A stretch of 64,000 nucleotides of DNA from Lunularia cruciata. Lineage: Eukaryota; Streptophyta; Marchantiopsida; Lunulariales; Lunulariaceae. The stretch lies in the NCBI GenBank assembly GCA_948567375.1, contig OX419756.1:48090552-48154551 (forward strand). Direction: 5' to 3'. Position numbers and translations under genes: made by a program. The notes below the pieces were generated by a model, which was given only the letters and a program-made list of their open reading frames with translations, was not told the origin of the DNA and searched no databases. Shown piece after piece: positions 44,767 to 55,446 of this stretch (its first letter is position 1; the number at the start of each line of letters is the position of its first letter).

Positions 44767-47340
44767 ATGTCAAGCAATTTTCCTTCGCCGTTGAGAAGTC
44801 GTCTTGCAGGTGATTGAGGAAAGGGAAATAGAGTTGTACTTGGGTTAGTGCGCAAGGGAGAAGTCGCGAGAGAGAAATCAAGAGACAGTAAGAAAGCAGA
44901 AGAGATGGGAGGAGGGAAGAAAAACTATGAATTCGCAGTGAGAAATCATGCGATTCGGAGAATAGATGTAGTAGTGAGGATTGAAGTCTTGAGCCGACTT
45001 TGGATCACTTTTCTGGCATGGAACTGGAACGTAAGTTTTCCAGGATTCATGACAAAAATCATTGAGAGTAAATGTCTTGATGGTCCCAAGGAAGAAGGGA
45101 AGAGAGGAAATCCGGCTCGCTGGACAGAGTCGGATTGGAGACTCGTACTCAAGAAGGAGGCGGGTTTGGAGTAGGGAGCCATGTTCTTGGGGAAAGGAGA
45201 GATAGCCCAAGAAACGTAGGAGGTGAGAGATGCCTTCTCGTCGAAGAGGATGAAGAATGGGTACAAAGTTGAGAGCTACAAAGACCCTGTGAGGAGAGGA
45301 ATTGTGAGTGCACTAATGGCTATCCTGAAGCCGGAGAGAACTACTTATGTGATGAAGCACTAAGCGGTGTTCTTTCACAAGTTATTTGCAGGAGAACTGA
45401 TCAATTGGGCAAGGTGCTTTCACGGGAGAACAAGGCAGATGGTATGGAATCTACGGGATAAGTCGCCTCCACACTACATCGTACCATTTGCAGCGCATTT
45501 CTACCTCGGGTTGAATTTGCTCAATTTGGCGGAGCGTAATAGAATGGTGTCTCATTTCCATCCTGACTTGAGAAGAGAAGTCAACGTGGAGGAGCAGCAA
45601 TACATTCTCCAAATCCGGAGCACGGACGACTACTATCTGAAGAGAGGGAAAAACGTGGAGGTCGTGGTAAGTACCCCGACGAAGAAGAGAACTCGGCAAG
45701 CAGAAGCCAAAGAAAACAAGAAACCTTGGAAGATGCAGAAAAATAACCTGAGGCGAGGGATGGTGGTGATTGAGTCATAAGATGGAGACTCAGAAGGAGA
45801 AGCCGAGCTCAAAACGGAGGACTCAAAACATGAGGAGGAACCTGAGCTGACACTGCAGAGTGGAAATACTAGCAGTGACAGTGAAGACGGTGGAGAAATG
45901 ACCTCGGCACCAGCGACTGAAGAATACAAAGAAGAAGTGCAGGCCGAAGTAGAAGCCGAAGACAATGCGGCGCTGGAAGACGAAGTACCGGTGCTAGAGG
46001 AGAAGAAGATTGCAGTACAGCGAGGAGTTTGCTCGAGACGTAAGGTGAAGTGTGAAGCGGGGCCAAGTAGAGTGAAGGAAGAGGTAGAAGAAAGCTCGGG
46101 TAGTGAGGCATCGATTTCGATACGAAGACTCCAGAGAAGAAGGCGAGTACCGGGTGAACACGAAGAGAGAAGAGAGACTACTTCGTGGGAGGAAGAAGTT
46201 GCCAGCAAAGGAGTAGATTACCTGCAAGAAGTAGTGTGCCCGCTGTTGGTGAAGTTGGAATAGAAGAAGAAGGAGATGCAGTCTACTTGTCTAGAGGTAA
46301 AGACTGTTTTGCAGGTCTTATCAAGATTAGAAGAAGAGAACTCAGAGTTGAAGAAGAGTGTAACCAAAGGTGAGGAAGAGAGAGAAGTGCTGCGAGCGGA
46401 AGCAGTAGAGAGAAGTCAGGTAATCAAAGACCTGAAGAGAGAAGTGAGTTATCGAGAGGATCTTGCGAGGAAGAGTGACATCGCAAGGAAGAGACAAGTA
46501 GCGGAGCATGAAATCTTGAAGCAGCAGTTTGTTGATTCAAGAGTAGAGCTTATCCATGCTATGGCGAGGGTAGCATTAAAAGACCAAGAGCTCGATCAAG
46601 TGATGGAGAGCATGGAGGAGAAGAAGCAACTCTGGCAAAGAGAGTTGTCTGTGCGGTATAGAGAAGAAGAGAGATTACGAGAATTACTTCATAATCAGGA
46701 AGAGAAAATCGTACAAAAGGAGAAAGAGAAGGAGGCGGTGAAGGCCGAGTTTGAAGAAGAATTGGCAATGTACATAGAGAAATGGCTTGTAGATCAGGAA
46801 CAAGAACAAAAGACAAAATTGGAGCCATTGAAGGAAATAATCCTCAGAGTGAATGCAATGTTGAGTGTAGAAGCCAGCGTTCGGATTGAAGAAGCGCGAC
46901 TGCACGAGTTGAAGTTGTTGGTGCAGGAAACGAGGCGAAGACAAGCGAAGGACACTGATTTGAATGCCTTGTTAATTAGTCTCAGAACTCGTGTAGATAG
47001 GAAGATCTTAGAAGTAGAAGACAATATTTCAATTAGATTAGACTTAGTGAAAATAGAGTTAGAAAAGCTTCGGCAGGATGTTAAGGCAAAACCCAAAGTA
47101 GATAACATATGAATCCAAATGTCTTTGGAGTTGCCCTCAGAGACATTGGAGAAGAGTAGGTCGAGAGATGAACAGTTAGATAGATTACCCACTAGTGCAA
47201 TTTCAGATCAGGAAAGAGAATTGCTGGATCTGGTAGAAGATGTAGGAGATGTGAAACCCGAGGAAAATGTAGTAGGAAGTAAGATTACTTCGGGTTTGGG
47301 TTTGAAAGCCGAGGAAGAAGTAGACATCGGATCGGATTAG
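44767..47340 (+). pseudogene. LTR-encoded coiled-coil protein, D 5' LTR copy
   Basis: One constant frame of 857 codons runs from ATG 44767 (MSSNFPSPLRSRLAG) to TAG at 47338. It is interrupted only by seven stop codons, at 44815, 45172, 45217, 45361, 45778, 46261 and 47110, with no frameshift. Most of these stops are C-to-T changes of CGA, CAG or CAA seen intact in sister copies; the one at 45778 is GAA to TAA. Order: basic N-terminus, globular part (AVRNHAIRRIDVVVRIEVLS, FLAWNWN), acidic Ser/Glu linker, long coiled coil, acidic tail. It is neither gag nor pol, and its function is unknown. Confidence 0.85.
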
Positions 47341-48145
47341 TAACCGATTTGAGATTTGAAGGGGCAGATATGAAGAGGTGCATTGTCATTTCGGATTTGC
47401 AGGTTAGAATAGTTGTTGTAGAAATGGTATAGTTGTTAGAATTGTCGATTGATTCACTACTTAAGAGTGGCATTCGCCGGAAATTGTTGTTCAGTGCTCA
47501 TTATTTCTGAGAATAGATAAAGTGAAGTGCTGTGAAGCAGTGCTCGTTGCTTGAGCTTGATTCTGAGTATCAGCTTTGCAATTGTGTTTGTGAGTGTTTG
47601 GAGAAATTTGAAGTGCAAGTCAGTGTGTTTGTTGGATGTTGGATTCCATAGCCTTGATCTTCATTCTGTGTGTTTGATCCTGATTGAAGTGCAATCGAAG
47701 CAATGCCTTGACAGATCTGAGAGGAATTGTAGTGTTGGTAGTATTCTGCATTTGGGAGTGCAGTGTGAAGTTGACGTGAAGCAATTTCGAACAAGGAAGT
47801 TGTGCCTTTAGTGGAGGGGTGGAACACAATTCTAAGGCAAAGTCGTTTTGCAGTGAAGTGCCATTTTCGAGAGAGCCTGAATCATCACAATCAAGACTAT
47901 TTGGAAAGAATTGAAGGATTTGTTTGTGATTTGTGATTAAGGAGTGTGAATTTGTGACAAGACTGCGAGTCAGTGCTTGTTACTCTCTTCTGGGTGTGGT
48001 TTCTACCTGAGAGACTAAAGAAGAACTCAAGAAGAACTGAAATTGTTACTTTGCTTCGTATTTGACCAATTCTGACTCGTATCTCTACGGGAACAAACTT
48101 TACTTACCTGATTACCACAAAAGTGATATTTGCCGGGTTGTCACA
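47341..48145 (+). other. Non-coding 3' part of D 5' LTR
   Basis: About 800 bp follow the LTR frame, with short repeated words (GTGAAGTGC, GCAATGCCTTGAC) and no long frame in the sense direction. It would be part of the transcript leader between the LTR protein and gag, and holds the LTR terminus next to the primer site. Confidence 0.6.
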
Positions 48146-48152
48146 TGATTTT

Positions 48153-48170
48153 TGGTGCCGCTGCCAGGGA
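48153..48170 (+). promoter_or_regulatory. D primer binding site, tRNA-Asp type
   Basis: TGGTGCCGCTGCCAGGGA lies seven bases after the LTR. It resembles the plant tRNA-Asp-type site TGGCGCCGTTGCCGGGGA with a few substitutions. Confidence 0.72.
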
Positions 48171-48233
48171 TACAAATCTAGGAAGTGGAAAAATACGAAG
48201 CCAAATTGGAAACTGGGTATCAACGCAATATGA

Positions 48234-49628
48234 ATGTGTGCACTGAAAGAACAACAAGAAGAGAGAGCTCAAAGACGAGCACTTCAGCGTGAAGAAGATG
48301 AACGTCTGAACGTCCCATCCATCGTTGATGAGACTGAACGAGAGGCGTTGGAATTTCAACTCCTTCACAAAGTGCAAGAAGCCCTGCGAGAACTTGACCA
48401 CAAGAAACGTGAAGGCGGTTGGCAAGGCTACTTTGCATCTCCTTCTTCTTCCAAGAAGAAGAAAGAATCAAGTGGGCAAACATATGCATTGTGGCCCAGT
48501 ACACCAACTTCCCCTAGAGTTGTAAAGGAAGTTGTTTCCTTGAAGACCTTTGTTCGAGAAAAGACAGCATGAACACTTACTGAAGACGAGTGTCAATATC
48601 TTCTACAAACAATTCCTCGGTTGTCCCGAAGGAATTTTGAAGAACCCATCGAAGGTGTTGATCCTAAATCTTCCACTCGGGTTGAAGTCGACACCCTCAC
48701 ATCAGAAATTGTTGAAGAAGACCCTACTTTGAATTTGACAAATTGGAATCCTTGGGCTGACAATACGGCATCAATTCCAGCCAATCCTTCCGTTCCGTCA
48801 AGTTCCACATTACCTCAGCCGATCCCAGTGCATGAAACGATGACTTCGCTCCCTGTCACCCGACACGCCTATCAGAAGTATAAGGGGACAGAACAAGACA
48901 AAGATCCCGATGAATTCATTGAAGAATTCAAAGTCATCTCCTTTGCTAACAAGGAGCATGACTCGGCGGATAGACTGAGAATTTTCCCAAGTCTGCTCCG
49001 CAAGAAAGCTCGGAGCTGGTACACCCATGTGACTCAGAAGGGGTTTGTACCATCAGACTGGGCGGAATTGAGAAACAACTTCCTGGAATGATTCCGGGAG
49101 GTTGACTACGATACGGGTGTCTTTGCGGCACTCAACGATTTGGACCGGGGCAAGAAGGAGAAGTTGAGAGACTACTATGAGCGGTTCATGGCATTACTGA
49201 ACCGAGTTCCCAAGCAATTGGGGGTGATGGGATACTCTGATGCCCAAGCCATTACCTGGTTCCTCTGGGGCCTTTCACCAGAGATACAAATCTTTGCCAG
49301 GGAGAGGAACGTAACTTCCCTAGACAAAGTACTCAAAAATGTCGCTCGTTATGAAGCGGCCCAGTCTCACTCTGCCGGTAACCGGAGAAATCAAGAGAAG
49401 AAGGGCAAGAAGCCCAGAAGGAGAGCTTCGCGCAGCACCTCCCCTTCTTCGGACGAATCCTCTACATCTTTGAGCTCTTCTTCGGAATCCGAAGAAGAAT
49501 CAAAGCCAAGACGAGTCAGAAGACGTGGAGGCAAGAAACCAGTGACTCCTCCAGCCAAGAGTGTACATAAGGCGGATACGAAGCTGGATGCCCTCATCAA
49601 GGAGTTTTGGATTTCAAGATCCAGATGA
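48234..49628 (+). pseudogene. D gag
   Basis: It reads from ATG 48234 in one frame with TGA at 48570-48572 and 49089-49091. The first part is a charged helix (KEQQEERAQRRALQREEDE). The capsid-type gag domain follows (YKGTEQDKDPDEFIEEF, LLRKKARSWYTHVTQKG, LRDYYERFMALLNRVPKQ). A Ser-rich basic tail (RRRASRSTSPSSDESS) ends at TGA 49626-49628. The reading passes to the -1 frame around 49605, where zinc knuckles and protease lie. Whether this is a mutation or a programmed shift cannot be told from one copy. Confidence 0.83.
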
Positions 49629-49639
49629 TTGGGGCTAAG

Positions 49640-51847
49640 GACCAAAGAAAGGCCCCAGCATTTGGATGATCTAATGTGTGGTGCACCGCATGTAGCAAAT
49701 CCGGCCATGCTAACACAAAATGCAATACTTGTAATGCATTCCCGGTGCAGCAAATTGATTGGGTTCCGAGATGGAACCAAGACGAGGACGAAGAGGCGGT
49801 GTACCAAACTCAAGAGGTACAGCCTCAACCGAGCACATCGTATCAAGGTCCAAGGTTTGGACCCAGGGAGTATAACCCCAATGCTCCTCCGCAAAGACCA
49901 CCAATGAGCAACCAAAATTGCCCTCAGAATGTTGCGCCCGGAGCTTGTTATAATTGTGGCTGGATGGGACATTGGTCTCCAAATTGTCCCGATCCAAGAA
50001 AGCAAGTTGGGTACATTCCCCTGTGTGGAAATTGTAAAGGATCGGGGCATACGGGCAACCAATGCCCTCACCCACCAAACCCGAAGCCGCCGGTAAAATA
50101 TGTACAGACCCCCGCTGAGCGTGCAGCACTTCAGCCGAAGGGGGATACAAATGTAAATTGTATTACGCTTGAGGAAGAAAGACCTCAAGAAGGGAGTCCG
50201 GCCTCAAAAGGAGAATGGCCAGACCTTGAAGTTTTGAAAGTTGAGACACGCTCCAGCAAGAAGAAGCGTGATCCCGAAGAACTGAGTACGACCTCGTCGT
50301 CTTCCCGAAAGGCAAAGAGACAGTGCCCAAAAGCCATTCTTTCGGCCAAGGAGGAAAAGATCCTCGCAAAAGCTAAAGCCAAAGCCTTGCAGAAAGAATT
50401 AACAAAGGCATTACTCAGGACTCGGGAACTGAGTTTGGAAGAAGAGACAAAGACGAAGTCTCTAATTTTTCCGGCAGACATCCGATCCAAAGTAAAGTGT
50501 CTAATCCAAGCCGAGGTGGGCCAACCTAAGGAAGCTCGGGTTAAGGCCATCAGCAAGCCCGTCACCATTTTGAAGCGTCCCGAAGTCAAGAGGGAACATG
50601 GAGAGTCCTCGGACCCAAAGCCGAAGACAAAGACGGTCAAATTGGGAGGAGTTCCCGAATATGATATTGTAGCCGATTTGGCCACCACAAATACCAATGT
50701 TACATTTAAGCAATTATGGGAAGATAACAAGCTGTACAAGAGACAACTTAATTCGGCCCTCAAGAAGGTGAGGTCGATGTCAAAGAAGGACCTGCCTGCT
50801 ATCTATCGTATTGAACAAGAAGATTTGGGATCTCCCGAGGTAGATGCGGAGATTGCAGGGTGCATGATCACATCGATACCCATTGACTCTGGGTCCGGTG
50901 TGAATGTCATGACCGAAGATACTGCGAATCGACTCGGGTATCATATGTTTGAACCAACACCCCAAGTTTTGAAGTTTGTAGACCAAACTAGGAGACGGCC
51001 CTTGGGCATGCTGTCAAACATTACCACGATCATTGGAGGGGTACCCTTCAAGTTGAATTACATCGTGTTGCGGCCAATGACAAAAACTGGTTACCCTCTG
51101 TTGATCGGCAGACCCTGGTTGTATAGTGCCCAAGTTGTAGTGGATTGGCATCAGCAAAAGTTAAGATTCAAGGACATTTCGTCCAAAGATCAGAAGCTGG
51201 TGAATGTGAGTTGGACAAAGGTTCCCCATCTCGGGGAAACAAGTTCGTCAGAAGAGGAGGACAAGTCCGAAGACTTATCATCTTCGTCTTCAGACGAATC
51301 CGAAGAAGAAGTCCAAGTTAATTACTTGGAATGCTACGAGGTAGAGGTTGACGACAAAGATCCATATGACCTCACCTCGGGTGAATCTAACTTGGAGGAA
51401 GGGGGTTTGATGGCCGCTCGCCTTGAGATAAGCCGAGTAAGCCACATTGAAGGAGTCATCAACCTTGATGACTATCAAGAGGTGTTACTAACTGAAGGAA
51501 AAATTTTAAAAATCTCGAAGATAGTTACTTCAGAGGAGTTGGTAGGATACACTGCCCTGTTTATAGAGTTCCAGGATGTATTCGCCTGGTCGATTGATCA
51601 AATGCCGGGTATTCCACGAGAATTTGGAGAACACCGGATTGATTTGGTTGAAGGTGTAGTTCTGGTTCGGCAGCGACAATACCGCCTGAACCCGAAGTAC
51701 TCGCTTTTGGTAAAAGATGAAATCAATAAGTACTTAGGGGCCGGAATCATCTTCCCTGTCTTAAGCAGTGAATGGGTTTCCCCCATTGTCATTGTCCCGA
51801 AGAATAAAACAAGGAAGATCCGAGTGTGCCAAGACTTCCAAAATTGA
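49640..51847 (+). CDS. D zinc knuckles, protease and start of RT (about 723 codons)
   Basis: An open frame begins near 49676. Three CCHC knuckles come first: CTACSKSGHANTKC, CYNCGWMGHWSPNC and CGNCKGSGHTGNQC, at residues about 3-16, 93-106 and 122-135. A Lys/Glu-rich stretch (residues 180-330) follows, then the protease with IDSGSGVNVM at about 402-411 and YPLLIGRPWLYSAQ. The RT N-terminus reads SEWVSPIVIVPKNKTRKIRV near the end. A one-base deletion relative to the expected motif places a TGA at 51845-51847. The Cys and Asp residues of knuckles and protease are intact. Confidence 0.87.
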
Positions 51848-52053
51848 ACGCAGTTACAAGGAAAGATCATCATCCCTTGCCTTTTACCGATACAATTTTA
51901 GATCAAGTAGCTGGGCATCCTTGTTATAGTTTTCTCGATGGATTTTTAGGGTACAATCAAGTATCCATTTGAGAAGAAGACAAGGATAAAACTACATTCA
52001 CAACTGACTGGGGCACTTTCGCTTACAATGAAATGCCCTTCGGGTTGTGTAAT
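51848..52053 (+). pseudogene. D reverse transcriptase, middle part
   Basis: It continues in another frame with KDHHPLPF, LGYNQV and then FTTDWGTFAYNEMPFGLCN, ending at the solo LTR target GTAAT (52049-52053). A TGA lies at 51969-51971. The next RT codons (NAPATFQQMMN) resume at 55838, so the insertion split the palm exactly between two adjacent motif residues. Confidence 0.85.
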
Positions 52054-52846
52054 TGTGACAACCCGGCAAATATCACTTTTGCGGTAATCGGGTAAGTAAT
52101 TTCGTTCCCGCAGAGATACAAGTCAGAAATGTCCAAATACGAAGCAAAGTAACAATTTCAATTCTTCTTGAGTTCTTCTTTAGTCTCTCAGGTAGAAACC
52201 ACACCCAGAAGAGAATAACAAGCACTGACTCGCAGTCTTGTCACAAATTAACACTCCATAATCACAACTCCATCAATTATTTCCAAACAATCTTGATTGT
52301 GATGATTCACGCTCTCCCGAAAATGGCACTTCACTGCAAAACGACTTCGCCTCAGAATTGTGTTCCACCCTTCCACTGAAGGCACAACTTCCTCGATCAA
52401 AATTGCTTCACATCAACTTCGCACTGCACTCACAAATGCAGAATACTACCAACACTACAATTCCTCTCAGATCTGTCAAGGCATTGCTTCGATTGCACTT
52501 CACTCAGGATCAAACACACAGAATGAAGATCAAGGCTATGGAATCCAACATCCAACAAGCACACTGACTTGCACTTCAAATTTCTCCAAACACTCACAAA
52601 CACAATTACAAAGTTGATACTCAGAATCAAGCTCAAGCGACGAGCACTGCTTCACAGCACTTCGCTTTATCTATTCTCAGAAATAATGAGCACTGAAAAA
52701 CATTATACTACGAATGCCACTCTTAAATAGTGAAGCAATCGGCAGTTCTAACAACTATACCGTTTCTACATCAACTGTTCTAACCTGCAAATCCAAAATG
52801 ACAATGCACCTCTTCATATCTGCCCCTTCAAATCTCAAATCGGTTA

Positions 52847-53298
52847 CTAATCCGATCCGATGTCTACTTCTTCCTCGGCTTTCAACCCTGAACCCGAAGT
52901 AATCTTACTTCCTACTATTCTGTCCTCGGGTTTTACAACTCTTACATCTTCTACCAGATCCAGCAATTCTCTTTCCTGATCTGAAATTGCACTAGCAGGT
53001 AATCTATCTAACTCTTCATCTTTTGACCCACTCTTCTCTACTGTTCCTGAGGCCAACTCCGAAGACATTTGGATCCCGATGTTATCTACATCGGGTTTGC
53101 TTTAACATCATGCCGAAGCTTTTCTAACTCTATTCTTACTAAGTCTAATCTAATCGCGATATTGTCTTCTACTTCTAAGATCTTCCTATCTACACGAGTT
53201 CTCAACTTAATCAACAAGGCATTCAGATCTGTATCTTTTGCTTGCCTTCGCCTCGTCTCCTGCACTAACAGCTTCAACTCGTGCAGACATGTTTCTTC
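52847..53298 (-). pseudogene. C-terminal remainder of L3 LTR protein
   Basis: These are codons beyond the TGA at 53299-53301. 53086-53277 keeps coiled-coil sequence (LLVQETRRRQAKDTDLNALL), and 52847-53068, shifted by one base, keeps the acidic tail ending EEVDIGSD. Added to the 705 codons upstream this gives about the same total length as the 5' LTR copy. Confidence 0.8.
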
Positions 53299-53301
53299 AA
53301 T

Positions 53302-55419
53302 TCAAACGCTGGCCTCTGTACTTAGCATTGCGTTTACTCTGAGGACTATCTCCTGCAATGGCTCTAATCTTGTCTTCCTTTCTCGTTCCCGATCTGCAAG
53401 CCATTCCTCTCTGTACATTGCCAACTCTTCTTCGAATTCGGCCTTCACCGCGTCCTTCTCTTTCTCCTTCTGTGCAACCTTTTCTTCCTGATTACGAAGT
53501 AAGTCTTGTAATCTCTCTTCTTCTCCATATCTCGCAGCCAACTCTCGCTGCCAGAGTTGCTTCTTCTCCTCCATACTCTCCATCACTCGATCGAGCTCTT
53601 GATCCTTCGATGCTACTCTCGCCATAGCATGGATGAGCTCTACTCTTGAATCAGCAAACTGCTGCTTCAAGATTTCAAATTCAGCTACTTGTCGCTCCCT
53701 TACGACATCACTCTTCCTCGCAAGATCCTCTCGATAGCTCAATTCTCTCCTCAGGTCTTCGATTTCCTGACTTCTCTCTACTGCCCCCAATTGCAGTACT
53801 TCTCTCTCCTTCTCACCTTGGGTCATACTCTTCTTCAACTCCGAGTTTTCTTCTTCTAATCTTGCCAACACCTGCAATACAGTCTTTACCTCCGGACATG
53901 TGGACTGCATCTCCTTCTTCTTATGTTCTAACTTTACTAACAACGGACACACCACTTCCCGCAGGTACTCCACCTTATCATTCGGGATTACTTCTTCTCG
54001 TGTGGCTACTTCTCTTTGTACTTCGTGTTCATCCGATACTTGCCTTCTTCTCTGCAGTCTTCGTATCGGAATTGATGCTTCACTGCCCGAGCTTCCTTCT
54101 ACTTCTTCTGTCACTCTACTCGGTCCCGCTTCCCCCTTCGCCTTACGTCTCGAGCGAATTCCCCGCTGTACTGCGATCTTCTTCTCCTTGAGCACCGGTA
54201 CTTTGTCTTCCAGCGCTGCATTATCTTTGGCTTTTACCTCGGCTTGAATTTCTTCTTCGTATTCTTCAGGCGTTGGTGCCGAGGTCATTTCTCCACCGAC
54301 TTCACTATCACTGCTTGTATCTCCACTCTGCAGTGTCAGCTCAGGTTCCTCCTCATGTTCCGAGTCCTCCGTCTTGAGCTCGGCTTCGCCTTCTGAGTCT
54401 TCATCTTCCGACTCAATCACCACCATTCCTCGCCTCAGGTTATTTTTCTGCATCTTCCAAGGTTTCTTGTTTTCTTCGGCGTCTGCTTGCCGAGTTCTCT
54501 TCTTCGTCGGGGTACTTTCAACGACCTCTACGTTCTTCCTTGTCTTCGAGTAGTAATCGTCTGCGCTCCGGATTTGGAGAATGTATTGCTGCTCCTCCGC
54601 GTCGACTTCCTTTCGCACATCCGGATGGAAGTGCGACACCATCCGATTCCGCTCCGCCGAGTTCAGCAAATTGAGCCCGAGATAGAAATGCACTGCAAAC
54701 GGCACAATATAATGTGGAGGGGACTTATCCCGCAGATTCCACACCATCTGCCTCGTTCTCCCGTGAAAACACCTCGCCCAATTAATTGGTTCTCCTGCAA
54801 ACAATTTGTGAAAGAACACCGCTTGGTGTTTCATCACATAGGTAGTTCTCTCCGGCTTCAGGATTGCCATCAAAGCACTCACAATTCCTCTCTTGACAGG
54901 GTCTTTGTAACTTTCTACCTTGTACCCATTCTTCGTTCTCTTCGACGAGAAGGCATCTCTCACCTCCTGAGTTTCTTGGGCTATCTCCCCTTTCCCCAAG
55001 AACGTGGCCCCCTGCTCCGAGCCTGCCTCCTTCCCGAGTACGAGTCTCCAATCCGACTCTGTCCAACGAGCCGGATTTCCTCTCTTCCTTTCTTCCTCGG
55101 GACCATCAAGACATTTACTCTCGATGATTTTTGTCATGAATCCTGGAAAACTTTTGTTCCAATTCCATGCCAGAAAGGTGATCCGAAGTCGGCTCAAGAC
55201 TTTGATCCTCGCTACTACATCTAATCTCCGAATTGCATGATTTCTCACTGCAAATTCGGAGTTCTTCTTCCCTCCTCCCATCTCTTCTGCTTTCTTTTGG
55301 TCTCTCGATTTCTCTCTCTCGACTTCTCCCTTATGCACTAACCCGAGGCCAACGCTATGTCCCTTTCCCCGATCACCTGCAAGACGACTCCTCAACGGCG
55401 AAGGAAAATTGCTTGACAT
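53302..55419 (-). CDS. LTR-encoded coiled-coil protein, best copy (705 codons open)
   Basis: This is the best-preserved copy of the LTR frame, from ATG 55419 with TATAAAAA at 55439-55446. Residues 1-55 are basic. Residues 56-290 form a conserved, probably folded part (FLAWNWNKSFPGFM, HQAVFFHKLFAGEPINWARC, YIVPFAVHFYLGLNLL). TPTKKRTR near 303 may be a nuclear signal. Residues 335-410 are acidic, and about 485-705 form a long coiled coil (LARLEEENSELKK, ELDRVMESMEEKKQLWQ). The frame stops at TGA 53299-53301 (CGA in D 5' LTR); coiled-coil and acidic tail continue to 52847 after one frameshift near 53075. The spacing in 190-250 faintly recalls plant transposon-associated domains such as Transposase_32; unverified. 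Confidence 0.82.
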   Translation of the reverse strand: MSSNFPSPLRSRLAGDRGKGHSVGLGLVHKGEVEREKSRDQKKAEEMGGGKKNSEFAVRNHAIRRLDVVARIKVLSRLRITFLAWNWNKSFPGFMTKIIESKCLDGPEEERKRGNPARWTESDWRLVLGKEAGSEQGATFLGKGEIAQETQEVRDAFSSKRTKNGYKVESYKDPVKRGIVSALMAILKPERTTYVMKHQAVFFHKLFAGEPINWARCFHGRTRQMVWNLRDKSPPHYIVPFAVHFYLGLNLLNSAERNRMVSHFHPDVRKEVDAEEQQYILQIRSADDYYSKTRKNVEVVESTPTKKRTRQADAEENKKPWKMQKNNLRRGMVVIESEDEDSEGEAELKTEDSEHEEEPELTLQSGDTSSDSEVGGEMTSAPTPEEYEEEIQAEVKAKDNAALEDKVPVLKEKKIAVQRGIRSRRKAKGEAGPSRVTEEVEGSSGSEASIPIRRLQRRRQVSDEHEVQREVATREEVIPNDKVEYLREVVCPLLVKLEHKKKEMQSTCPEVKTVLQVLARLEEENSELKKSMTQGEKEREVLQLGAVERSQEIEDLRRELSYREDLARKSDVVRERQVAEFEILKQQFADSRVELIHAMARVASKDQELDRVMESMEEKKQLWQRELAARYGEEERLQDLLRNQEEKVAQKEKEKDAVKAEFEEELAMYREEWLADRERERKTRLEPLQEIVLRVNAMLSTEASV

Positions 55420-55438
55420 TTCGTCGTTGCAGTTTCAA

Positions 55439-55446
55439 TTTTTATA
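55439..55446 (-). promoter_or_regulatory. TATA box of solo LTR L3
   Basis: On the minus strand TATAAAAA lies 20 bp upstream of the ATG at 55419. With the 705-codon frame it forms a self-contained promoter-gene unit. Confidence 0.7.

Larger units (their letters stand above)
44354..48145 (+). repeat. D 5' LTR (3792 bp)
   Basis: It starts TGTGGTGCCCAC and ends GGGTTGTCACA. It matches 58101-61878 throughout and 52054-55835 in reverse. U3 is only about 390 bp up to the TATA box; the remaining 3.4 kb is mainly a reading frame followed by about 800 bp of non-coding sequence. Such length with a sense coding frame is unusual for a plant LTR. Confidence 0.94.

Noticed and set aside
45633-46208. Ser-rich 191-codon minus-strand frame and similar ones opposite the LTR protein
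   Set aside because: They are antisense shadows of the Glu/Ser-rich and coiled-coil codons; composition explains their length.
44354-48145. The LTR reading frame as a captured host gene or a separate transposon nested in the LTR
   Set aside because: All four LTRs share identical outer and inner boundaries, no target duplication surrounds the frame, and the LTR termini act as the element ends in D and L3.
53302-55419. The 705-codon frame as an autonomous functional gene
   Set aside because: It ends early at a decay-type TGA relative to the family and lies in a solo LTR; without expression data it is reported only as the best-preserved copy.
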